Positions 36,154 through 47,153 of a stretch of 64,000 nucleotides of DNA are shown in pieces. The notes under the pieces are model-generated. The model had not been told where the DNA came from and did not search any database. It saw nothing but the letters and a program-made list of their open reading frames with translations. The position numbers were made by a program, and so were the translations under genes. The stretch is from Lonicera japonica (Eukaryota > Streptophyta > Magnoliopsida > Dipsacales > Caprifoliaceae). Where the stretch lies: contig CM038467.1 in NCBI GenBank assembly GCA_021464415.1, positions 28,079,248 to 28,143,247 of the forward strand, read 5' to 3'. Positions within the stretch are counted from its first letter, which is position 1, and every line of letters starts with the position of its first letter.

Positions 36154-37832
36154 TGACGCGCCGAAAATACTTCCGTGCTTAGGTACCCAAGGGCAGGTTG
36201 TCAAGTTATAACTCTTGGTAAGTCCAAGTGTCGAACCACAAGGATAGTCGAAAAGACGATGTGGTGATTACGAGTCCAAGGTTTTGTTAAGAGAAATTAA
36301 TTGGTTGATTTTAAAGTCTTGCAATAAAAATTAAAATGATGTAACAAAAGATGAGAAATGGCTAAGGCATTATAGAATTCATTTGTTTTGCAAAGTTAAG
36401 TAAAATCAACCTCTTTCAAAGTTCTCAATGCAATTCCTAAGTGTTGAATATTTTACCCATTTCTAACCAAAAGGGTGTGGAGCAAAAGCAACCCATTTCC
36501 ATATAAATGACATATAAAGAAAGGGTGTAAGCAAATATCAACACAAGTGTATCTCTCATTTTTATCTTGTGACAAAGGGTGTGAAGCAAGTGCAACCCAT
36601 TTCCATATAATGTCAACCAAGATTCAAACTTAAAATACACAAAAAGAAAAGGCATAAATTTAAACTAGGCATTTAAGAACTCATTGTTAGTTTCCCCTAG
36701 GCAAATGACTTGATTATGAAAATGGCCAACTACAAGGAGTTTAGCTCGATAAATCATAACATTTCATTTGTCTAAGATTGGGCGGTCTAGGTGGAGGTCA
36801 AACCGTCCTATATAGACTTATTTGATAAATACAAATTGAATCCTTAAAATGATTAATGAAGTTGTTTGTGTCATAAATTTAAAAGATCCTCTTTGGCAAC
36901 ACTTTAACTAAGAAGATGATGAGTCTTAAAATCACATAAAGTGTAAAAAACACTCAACATATCATTAAAGTATTTAAAGATTAAAATCTCAAATTTATGG
37001 TGTTTCCATGAATATTCAAAGACTAATCATGCTTGGCAATGAAAAGTATCTCATTCAAAGAAAGAATCGACATAGGCTAATAAGAAATACACAAGTGTAT
37101 CATTTCCTCATTAATGCTTAAGATCTATGTATACAAAGCATACAAAGTCAAATCATCGTATGAAAATTATCTTACTAGCTTATGAATGGTTGAAAAAATG
37201 GAGAAGATGAAGGATTCAAAAAGTATTTAACAATACTAACAATGGAATGAGAATTGAACTTACATAATTAATGCATTGCAAATTTCATCTTTTAGCCTTA
37301 GCAAAGAAATTTACTCCATAATAAATGTAGAGACAAGAATTATAAAAGTGAACTCCATTTCTCTCTCTAGAAAAAAGTATTACAAGCTCTCTATAAATTG
37401 AGAAATGAGAAGTAATAAAAGGACTCCTCTCCAAAGTAACAATGAAGACTATAAATAGGAGAGTTGTGTTGGATGTTAAAAAATAAACAATGCTTATTTT
37501 ATTTTTGGTGGATAAATCCACCATCTTGGATGCTCTTTAATCACATGGAGAATTCCACTTTCTTTCTTTAATCACATGGACATGGAGACTTGCACTTTCT
37601 TTGATTCCTTTTGTCCTGTGAAAAATTTCACGATTGTATTAAATACAATATTTCTTGAAATCTAAAGACACCAAAATAAACACAAAAATGTGCCTTTCCA
37701 AGCATTGTTAAATACAAAAGTGCTACGAGACTAATCGGGAAATAAGTTAGCAAACCGAGTAGTTTTAGAGAAATAAATGCGTCAAACAACTCCGAAAATA
37801 AGCGTATGAATGACAATATTAAGCGTTTATCA
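36154..37832 (-). repeat. Gypsy 5' LTR
   Basis: Minus-strand start TGATAAACGCTTAATATTG (37832), end GGCGCGTCA (36154). About 1679 bp. Confidence 0.92.
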
Positions 37833-39350
37833 AGATAGCCAATTCGCTAAATACCAACATGCTTGTATTGGCAGAATTCAGACCACTCGGAATGCTGGTA
37901 CAGTCTTCTTCACCTTTTTCTCCAATTTTAACATGCCTCTCACAGACCCTCACCTACTGTCAACCTTAAAAATCCAAGTCCACATTACTAGCGCTTCCCA
38001 AGTCTCAACCACATAGACAGCAACCCTGCACCATAAAATGGTTTATTGAGTGCAAAACCACGCTTTCGACATTTCAGTCCCAAACTCCCATTATAATGAG
38101 GCTCTTTTGCTCAAAGTTAATTCTAACCAAGCCATTGACTGCATATATGTCACCAGACTGATTCCTATGATAGAGCTTGTAATGCTCTAGCCAGAAACTT
38201 TGATAACCACCTGTGAAAAATTGCAAGCCCAAACAGATCATGTTCCAGTCTATTCCACATACCCAATTTTTATTCGAAAAAATGATGGTTTTGTTGAAAT
38301 TAAATTTTAAAAGGTCACAGGAGCCTCAAGTTCCAAATCCTCTTCACCTTTTACCATATAATTCAATATGCTAGAACCGATTTTGCCCCGTCCCACGGAC
38401 CCTCAGTTAAAAGAAGATGTGCCGTCATCTATTCCCATCTTATACTTTGGCGCTAATGGAAACCCCGTTTATTGAAGTCGTGATCTAGATGGACATATCT
38501 GGTACGACATTTGTTACTGTGATGCTTCTGATTGAAGATGAGTTGTATGAAGAAAAGTACATGGAAGACTGTCCAAAGAGAAAAAGCAAAAAGAAATCAT
38601 CTCAAGATGTACTCAAAGAAAGGTATATAGCTAGTGACCCAACTATTGACCTACTTGGCGAACCTTCTGAAAATTTTGACTTTTTTGTTCTCTACAAAGG
38701 TGACTCAATCAAGCCTCCTCCAGAAATCTCAAGCTGTTCTCCTCAACCACCCTTAGCTAAACCAACTCTACTGAAGCCACTATCCCTTTCTCCCTATTAC
38801 CAAAATGCCCTAAAATAGTTAGCCAAATCTCCAATTAAGATCTCCCGCACACCACCAGTCCAAGAGCTTGTCCCCTATTTTATGTTTGACCTTTGATCTC
38901 CTGACTACAAGGCCAAATTTCCTAGCTTTGAAAACTTTGAGGGCACCCAACAAAGAACAAAACATGTGCGGAAGGTCAAAAATCCTATCTCTACTGGCAA
39001 GCATGGTCAACCTAGATCTGTGAATGTTGTCGAAGCAGCGCTAAATTGGCAAGCCAAAAATGCAGGTGCTCAAAATCAGGTACTCACCCACATATCCACG
39101 TCACAAGATCGCTTAGATGCTTTAGTGCAAGAACTCAAAGGAAAGATCTAAAATTTTCACTGCAAACTTCTTCGAGTAGCCGCAACAGTCAAGGATATTG
39201 CCCTGGCAAACCAATTCATAGTCAGAAAGAGAATGAGAAAAACATCTAGAAGCCCAATCGTGTGATCTCTGAAAGACTCATGGAACACCTCTTTAACTTC
39301 AAGGAACAATTTGATTTTCCAGATCATAATGGAGGATTAGAATATATAAC
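37833..39350 (+). pseudogene. Endogenous pararetrovirus fragment (movement protein to coat N-region)
   Basis: It starts abruptly at the gypsy LTR edge. 37850-38010 encodes a caulimovirid movement-protein core (NAGTVFFTFF), homologous to 53520-53640. 38489-38818 matches the polyprotein region after the movement protein (RKSKKKSSQ, DPTIDLLGEPS), homologous to 54195-54330. The last recognisable part is near 39300. Many stops. Amino-acid similarity to the near-full copy is only moderate (about half of residues in the core by eye), so this is another lineage, not a recent duplicate. The 5' leader, RT and second ORF are absent. Confidence 0.82.
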
Positions 39351-39610
39351 AAATTAAGTCAACAACATTATTGATTTTCAAAATATAGATTTTAGGCTGC
39401 ATATTCTAAGTTATAATATAGTATAGATTATAATGGTAATTGTTTTTTCTTTTCAATAAAAGAAGATCTAAATCTCTCCATTAACTACAAACGAAAAAAA
39501 TCCACCCACTTTGCTCATACTCGAACAGGGAATCCCTCCTAGGTCTGAGTAATGCTAATTCCTCTCCATTATACTTCAGTTCAATTTCGTCGAATGGGGC
39601 TTATTTTGAG
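39351..39610. other. Non-coding flank of the Mutator-like element
   Basis: AT-rich. The last part (TTCAGTTCAATTTCGTCGAA) belongs to a repeat family also seen near 43630 and, more weakly, 43870. Confidence 0.5.
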
Positions 39611-41712
39611 GGTGTTCTTAAATGCACCAACATAATCAGTCTTCTCACCCCAGTGTGAAAATACTTTCTTCTCACCCCATCAAATCTTTAGAAAATCTTG
39701 CACTTCACCCCAGTGGTGGGTGAGTTTACTAAAACAATGTAAAGACGATTAAGTTTTGTCGCTAAAAGTAAAAATATTAAATTTTTCATTAATATAAGAC
39801 ATAATAAACAAAAATTGCATTGTTCTTCATAAATTTCATTAAGAATTTCGTCTAAATAGTACCTCTAAAGATACAAAATATTAATTATGATAAATACAGT
39901 TTTAACAACTATATGATATTTCATATAATCTTTTGTTATTCATTACTCTTAAATAGTTTGACGCGATCCCGGATCGTACTCTTAACCAGGTCATTTGTGA
40001 ATCCTTGACCCGTAGTCTATATTGAGACTAGAACCTTGGAATAATGTCGAAAAGATGGAAGGCAAAACCTAAACCCAACGCTTATAGAAGCGCGAACCTC
40101 GGTATAGTGAATGACGCCACAATCTAGTGTGGATGCTAAATTGATAAGTCAAGAAACACGTGAATTAATCAATTCACCATGCTCAACATGTTCTTAGAGA
40201 ACACAAAGAGAAAACTCTCCAATCATAATTGTATTCATAACTTAACTTGATAAAACAATATTGAGCCTCCTTTAAATAGGAGTAAACAAAACAATAGAAT
40301 CCTGAAACAATAAGGAAACTATTTCCTATTAAAATAGGAATCCTAATAAAAAGGAAACAAATTAGATATTATCTCCTAATTAAAATAAAAGACCTATTAA
40401 AGAAATAAAGAAACTGCCAAAATAATAATAAAACTAATTACAATCTTCGCTAGTTGGTCGTGAGAACACGCTAGAAAAATAAGGCTGAATTTCGGACTTT
40501 AAGGAGTGCCCGCGCCTTATCAAAATAGTACTTCTGCTGAATTTTGAACTTTAAGGCGTGCCCGCGCCTTATCAAAATAGTACTTCTGCCTTTTGCTTGC
40601 AATTCCCAGCTTTGGCGTGCCCACGCTTTAGGCAAACACTTCTTCTGATTTTTTCACCTTGTAACTTCGGGCTCTCTTCCTCTTAAACTCTAATGCCCAA
40701 TCTTTTGGAACTCCTTGAAATGCATAATTATCATTCAAGCTTATTGCATCAAGCATATGAAATTATATGGAATTCCTTTTGAATTTCCATGCTCTATCCT
40801 TGCTTGCCATCATGTGTGGATCATCATTTGGAATGCCACGAACCACCATGATTGAATAGAAACTAGAGCTAGGCCAAATCACATCATAGTTATTATTCAT
40901 ATTTTAAATTTGTCTACAAATTTTATTTTTATCACATAAGTAAATATAAGTTTTAATTCACTATATCAAAAATATTAAAAGATCAAAAGTTGATCCATAT
41001 ATATATAGTAGTATTTTTGATATACAAAGAAATTTAAAATATTTACTCCGTTTCCAATTAAATTTAGATCATCCTTTATTTTGCAAAGGCTCAGAGAAGC
41101 CGTTGAAGTTAGGTACATGTGAGCTATATGGAGTAATAAGTTAGGTTAGATTGCAAAGGCTCAGAGAAGCCGTTGAAGTTAACTAATTAATTAACAAAAG
41201 TAATAATTAAGTCATATACTATATAAATATGTCTTAATTCACTGCATCAAAAATATTAGAAGATCAATTTTACTTTTATCAAAGATATTAGAAGAAAGAT
41301 GATAGAGAAAAAAAACTAGAGGAAAAAAAAGAGGTGAATAGTGATGAATTTTTTCAAGTGTTCTTAAATGCATTCACAAAATCCGTTTTCTCACCCTGGG
41401 TGTTCTTAAATGGGTTTTTAATGACTTAAAACATTTTCTTCTTTCTTTTTAAAAAATGTTATCTTTCGTGAAAAGGGCAAAAATGAATTGAAAAAATAAA
41501 ATAGTTTTTATAAGAATAAATTATTTATTAAAATATTTTGTTACTTTCGATTTCTAAGATATTTAATTTTTTGGTGACTCGAAAAAACGATTTCCTTGCA
41601 AAATATTAAAAGGATAGAGATTTTCTCACCAAACTATTTCATTTTTCAATACTTTTTTACGAGTAATTTTAAGAATTTAAATATTGAAACAATAAAAGCA
41701 CAACATGCAATA

Positions 41713-41753
<41 letters not shown>

Positions 41754-42203
41754 ATGGCATATTAGGCACATGTTAAGACAAACAAATTTTAACTTTGACA
41801 TTGGATAACTTAACATGAGTTTTATTGAGCTCTACATGCATGCACAAATAAAAAGATTGAATAAATTAAGAAAAATATCATTGAAAATGTTATCGTGCCG
41901 GAGCAAATAAAAATAAAAATCTGGCACTTAATATAAAAGTATAAGAATATTTATTATAAATTTACATTTATGAGATATATGTAATTAAATGAAAATAGTA
42001 GATGAATGTTTGTTGGAAAAAAAAATTAAAGTTTTTTTAAAATTTTAAGTTGGTGAAAAGACAAATTAGTGGCAATTTTTTCAAAGTATAGAAAGTGGGG
42101 TGAGAAGAAAGGGTTTTATGTTATTTTTTAGGTTAAGATTAACGTAACTTTGATTTTTGATGGGGTGAGAAGACGAATTATGTGGGTGCATTTAAGAACA
42201 TCC
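39611..42203. mobile_element. Non-autonomous Mutator-like TIR element
   Basis: Ends GGTGTTCTTAAATGCACC (39611) and, reversed from 42203, GGATGTTCTTAAATGCACC, with inverted similarity over at least ~45 bp that includes CTTCTCACCCCA. The flanks carry a perfect 9-bp target duplication, TATTTTGAG (39602-39610 and 42204-42212), the length typical of Mutator elements. Interior: AT-rich, no transposase seen, a (TA)n tract at about 41715-41750, a 30-bp direct repeat (GGCTCAGAGAAGCCGTTGAA) at about 41088 and 41158, extra end-like motifs at 41358-41410, and a nested solo LTR. Confidence 0.88.
39959..40886. mobile_element. Solo LTR nested in the Mutator-like element
   Basis: TGACGCGATC ... AATCACATCA with a perfect 5-bp target duplication, TAGTT (39954-39958 and 40887-40891). 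It contains two tandem copies of an ~55-bp unit (about 40505-40590, GTGCCCGCGCCTTATCAAAA). No internal domain remains, as expected after recombination between the two LTRs. Confidence 0.85.
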
Positions 42204-42212
42204 TATTTTGAG

Positions 42213-44486
42213 GACTAAACGTACTAATTTTTCCATAAAACTTGGTAGAGATAATCTCTATATATAATGAGTAGATCATTTCCAAGTAATTCAAACCGAA
42301 AGTAGGTGCCATAAAAATTTGATAAATAAAATTATTTTCAAAATTTGAAATTTTCAATCATCATCTCACCCAATTCTAAATTCAAACCAGTTTAACAGTA
42401 TTAAAAGAAAAGAACACAAGATAAAATGAGAGATAAGAGAAAGTGAGCTTTAATGAAAATTTTCTCAACAAATGGAAAAGAAGACGGATAGAAACACCGT
42501 TTTTTAATGAAAACTTTTCAAATTAAGTCATAAAATACATACAAAATTTCTAAAAAAAAACATACTTGCACTTCCTTTCTCTTGTCCTGGAAACTTCAAA
42601 CATAGCGTGAGTCGTTCTAAAATTAATTGTGAGATGTAATCAATGTATTTGCTGAGTCGCTCTAAACTTTGAAACATAAAGTTTCTCCTACGTGTCTTTG
42701 AAACGTTTAATATTTTGTTGGCAATGTGAATTAAACATTTGTTGCTAAACAATCTAAACTCATGTTTAGTCACTTTGAAAGTTTTTGAATTTTGTTAAAT
42801 TTTTCTACTCAAATTATAAACATGCGAGTAATATACATACATCACGTGCATGTGCACAGACAGACTAGTATATGATTTCATGCCTGCAAGCCGTTCAAAG
42901 TCGCTGGTGCATATCTTTTAGGCTTGAAAGGAAACAAGTCCTATTATATTTTGTGAGTGCTCAACTTTCAAACTTAACATATATCGTGTCTTCCAAACTT
43001 AATTTCAAACATAAAATTCAATTTCGGTGGTGCGTATCCTTTGAATTTGTGAGACCCCTCTCGTAACTCAGTCAAATTCTTGAATTACTATTTTTTACGC
43101 ACTGCCCGAGCCTTCCATCCATAGATGTTGTGGGAAGACTTCCGTTCACTCCAAATAATACCAACCTTAGTCAAATTCTTGAATTATTACTGCCCCACTC
43201 ACTGTCTGACCATCCTTGGCTTCTTTGACTCAATCAATATATATCAACCATCTTATTTTATATATACACTATTAAAACCTTCATTCATTTCCTAATACTA
43301 ATTAACTCTATTATATTCAATAGAGATTATAAGTTATATTATTATTCAAGTGCATTACAAGTGCTTCTTAACTAGTTTTTACAAATATGGATGGAGCAAT
43401 TGCCCCCACCTACGCACCCGACATATAGCTTGTTCACTGGACTGGTAGATGATTTAAAGTAATAAATGAATGATTGTTGTGAGTCATGAACTACTTGAAA
43501 CACACATTTATGGCACTGCTTAATAAAGTGTCGTAAGTAAACTCTTACAAAGGTTGTAACGATACATTTTTATTAATAAATAGGTGAGGCCATGGGTATT
43601 GGACTTGGCTACTCTCCATTGTACTTTTGGTTCAATTTCGTACAATAGAATCTAGTTCGAGGGTTAAACAGATGAAATTTAACAGAGATAATCTCTATAA
43701 TGAGTTGATCAACTTCACAAAATTTCATCAAGGATTTCAGATCGAAAGTAGGTGTGATAAAAATTTGATATATATGTTTATTTCTCGTCTTAGAAACTTT
43801 CAAACATAGTGGGATGTAATGAATATATTTCGGGACTTGCCACCCCTCCATTACCCCATCCATTCATTTTTTTCCAATTAGGTCTAGTTCAAGGATTAAA
43901 TGGGTGAATTTTTTTCACAAAACTTGGTAGAGGACCTATAACGAATAGGTCATCTCCACAAAATTTCATCAAGAAATTCGATATAATAAAAATTTGATAC
44001 ATATGTAATAAGAATTTTAATGATCGAAAATAAATATATGTATCAAATTTTTTATCATATCTACTTCCAACTTAAATTTTTTGATAAAATTTTGTAGTAA
44101 TGATTTACTCAATATATAAATTATGTCCATCAAGTTTTTTGAAAAACTTCGTCTGTTTAGGTTTCAAACTTAAATTCATCAAAATTAGATGAAAAAAAAA
44201 ATATAATAATAATGAAGGGACCCTTTGGAGTGCAATGAAGTCTCAACTTTCAAACATGAAGGGAGTGAAGTCCTATTATATTTTGTGAGTCGCTTGACTT
44301 TCAAACATGAAGTTTTTCTTGTCTTCGAATGAAAATCGCTGCTTGTGGGAACCTCTTGTAATTCGGTCAAATTCAATCTTGAATTTTGCCCTTCCTTCAA
44401 GAACTTAGGACTTTATTCAACAACTTTGTGGGACCTTATACTGAATTATTATTTTCCACTCGATCACTGCCAGCCCTTGTGATTTC
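42213..44486. repeat. Spacer upstream of TNL2 with a three-copy repeat and TNL-promoter-like DNA
   Basis: A block containing AGAGATAATCTCTAT and AAAATTTGATA recurs near 42245-42330, 43630-43770 and, more degenerate, 43875-44010. The Mutator-like element inserted in the first copy. 43130-43330 resembles the region just before TNL2 (GGGAAGACTTCC, TCATTTCCTAATACTAATTA) but no TIR exon follows. Another TNL2-upstream-like stretch with CTTTCAAACATGAAG lies at 44220-44330. No coding seen. Confidence 0.6.
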
Positions 44487-44536
44487 GGGAAGACGTACTT
44501 CATCGACTCAACAGTACCCACCCTCTTATTCAATTA

Positions 44537-44545
44537 TTTATATAC
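44537..44545 (+). promoter_or_regulatory. TNL2 TATA-like box
   Basis: TTTATATAC about 100 bp before the ATG, in a block conserved with TNL1 (CTCTTATTCAATTATTTATA). Confidence 0.5.
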
Positions 44546-46113
44546 AATATTAGCACCTTTGTTGAGCAAATATAATATTGTGCCTTTTTGGATCGATTAC
44601 ATTCCTCCAGTAATTCATTTCCTAATACTATAACTCAATTCAATGGCTATTGTGAGGTCTCAAGAATCCTCCTCCTCTTCAACCTTTGGATATAATTATC
44701 AAGTGTTCTTGAGTTTTCGAGGTGAAGATACTCGAAAAACTTTTACTGATCACCTCTACGCAGCTCTTGATCAAGCCGGACTTCGCACATTTATAGATGA
44801 CGATGGCATTGAGAGGGGAAAGAGGCTAGAGTTTGAATTGTGCAAAGCGATAAAAGAATCAAGGATTTCAATTATAGTGTTTTCAAAGAACTATGCGTCT
44901 TCTGAATGGTGTCTCGATGAAGTTGTGATGATTCTTGAGTGGAATAGGAGTAGTAGTAGTGGTCATGAAGTTTTGCCAGTTTTCTATGACGTGGATCCAT
45001 CAGATGTCAGGAATCAAACAGGGAGTATCGGAGAAGTTTTTGCTAGATATGAAGAGGAACTAATAGACAGCGAAATCAATGATGAAAAAAAGAAAGAAAG
45101 GATGGAAAAGGTGAAAGCTTGGAAGTTAGCACTTAGAGAAGTTGCAAATCTAGCTGGAATGGTCTTACAGAACCAAGCTAACGGGTATGTTCCTCGAACT
45201 CTATGTACTTTGTTTAGTTTTCAATTTCTTACGGGGATGATGGATTGGTTTAGGTTATTCGTTTTCCTTATCTTTTCCCTAAAAGAAAAGGAGAGGAGTT
45301 TAGCCTAAGCAATGTGAATCGAACACTTGTTTAATAACAGTGAGTATGTACGTAGTTGTTAACAATGAGGCCATTTTTTTCCCCTTCTTTTCCTTTTCAT
45401 TAAATCTTTGTAGTAAAACGTATCTTGTGATTTGGTGAGATTATCTATATGTTTCCCCTTTTTTATTACTTTCCATCCTTTTTTCTTATTAAACACACTC
45501 TGAAATTCTAATAAATTTCAAGAGACAATTGTCACGATTCACGAAAAGGGAAGTCACTCTAATGCTAACTAGGATCAAGGTTCACATCCCTTAAAAGTTA
45601 AAAGTGATTGAGATTAATTGATTTATTATAAAATGACAATATCAATTTTGTTCCTCACCTAAATAAATTGTAAAGAAATATTGATATGCTATCAACATTT
45701 GAACAAATAAAACTACATGCTCAAATTCTTCTCATTTGACAGGAGCTGAGGGAGTAAGACCTAAAAGAGAAAATTGCCCCCCTTTAATTTTTAATTTAGG
45801 AGTGTTAATTAAATTATCTTTACAAACTTAGAAAATATATTTATACCAACCATATTTTTACCATTAATTTAGCTTAAAAATATATTACTAGTAATAATAT
45901 AATATCGCTCCTTTGTTTAAAAATAAATATAGTACAAAAATTGGACAGTCACAACTTAGAATGTTGGCTCGGGTGAAACAATTTGAAAAGGCAATCTCTT
46001 ACTAATTTTCTATAAGCCTCATCCTAAAATATCCATCTGGTAAATTCTGGTAGACTGGTTTTTCGGTTCATGAAGATTTGAAAACAATTTTTTTTAATAA
46101 ATAAAATAACTGA

Positions 46114-46198
<85 letters not shown>
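46114..46198. repeat. (AAT)n microsatellite in TNL2 intron 1
   Basis: Nearly uninterrupted AAT units for about 85 bp; absent from TNL1 intron 1. Confidence 0.95.
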
Positions 46199-46199
<1 letters not shown>

Positions 46200-46822
46200 T
46201 AAAAAAATAAAATAATCATGCATTTATAACGTGAAAGCACTTGCATGTGTTTGCATGCAATAATTCTAAGTATATAGAGAAATTTGACATAGAAAATTGA
46301 TACATGTTACACATTGACAGGGATGAAACTAGAAATATTTTTAGATGGGAGGAGAGGGGACAAACTTAATACTAATGTTTCTTTCTATAAATTAAATGAA
46401 AAAATTCATATTATTTTTGTTCAAGATTGGGGGAGGTGGGGAGAGGGGGGGTGGAACTTGATTAATATGCATATGTTTATATTTTTTCAAAATAAAATTA
46501 AAAAAAAATTAGAAGAAACAATTACCCCTTTTACTTTCCTGTGAGTCTGCCACTACACGTTGACCATGCAATAGTTGATATTTTAAGATGGTATGGGTCC
46601 AAACATCTATGACTTCTCTTTTTCAACGTAAAAGGCAGAATCGTCCTCCAGGTAAGGTTGAATTTGAATTCATTTTGCTTATATTTGTGTATAGTTTCAA
46701 GGTATTAATTACTCCACCTTTAAGTGCCAAATTACGTTCATTTTTGACTTCTTAATTAGAAAATATTACTACATTAACTTTAGCGTCTCTATCTGATACA
46801 TTTTGATGATACTATATAGATT

Positions 46823-47153
46823 TGGTAATTAGTAAAAATGACCCCTAAAGTTTGACCAAAATTTCTTGCTCGTGCTTAAAGTTCAATTTCGATTGAAACA
46901 TTCATAAAGTTTCTAATTTCGGTTGAAACATCTTGAAGTTTCTAATTTTGGTTAAAGAATCCAAAAATACCCCTTAAAAGAGTGCCTCATAACAATCACG
47001 TACATTTTTCATTCATCTTTTAACGAGGAATCTAGTTTTGAATGAGCGAGGAAAAATTAGAAACTTTAAGGATGCTTTAACTGAAAAACTAAACTTTAGG
47101 AATGAGTGAGGGATTCAAGTCAAACTTTAGGGGTCATTTTTACTAATTACCCA
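46823..47153. mobile_element. MITE with ~30-bp terminal inverted repeats in TNL2 intron 1
   Basis: Left end GGTAATTAGTAAAAATGACC (46824), right end reversed GGGTAATTAGTAAAAATGAC (47152), and the match continues through CCTAAAGTTTGAC. The flanks show near-identical 8-mers, TATAGATT (46815-46822) and TGTAGATT (47154-47161), suggesting an 8-bp target duplication. 331 bp, non-coding, absent from TNL1. Confidence 0.88.

Larger units (their letters stand above)
27645..37832 (-). mobile_element. Full-length Ty3/gypsy (Athila-type) retrotransposon, minus strand
   Basis: Two LTRs of ~1680 bp (36154-37832 as 5', 27645-29323 as 3') look about 95% alike by eye. Primer site TGGCGCCGTTGCCAGG lies beside the 5' LTR and a purine tract (AGTCGGGGGGAGT on the minus strand) beside the 3' LTR. 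Order gag-PR-RT-RH-IN, no chromodomain seen, long non-coding 3' region: an Athila/Tat layout. Flanking 5-mers differ (ATGCA left, AGATA right), so there is no target duplication. Left flank is TNL1 downstream DNA, right flank is an EPRV fragment. This suggests a deletion or exchange between two copies. Long ORFs remain but catalytic residues are altered. Confidence 0.92.
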
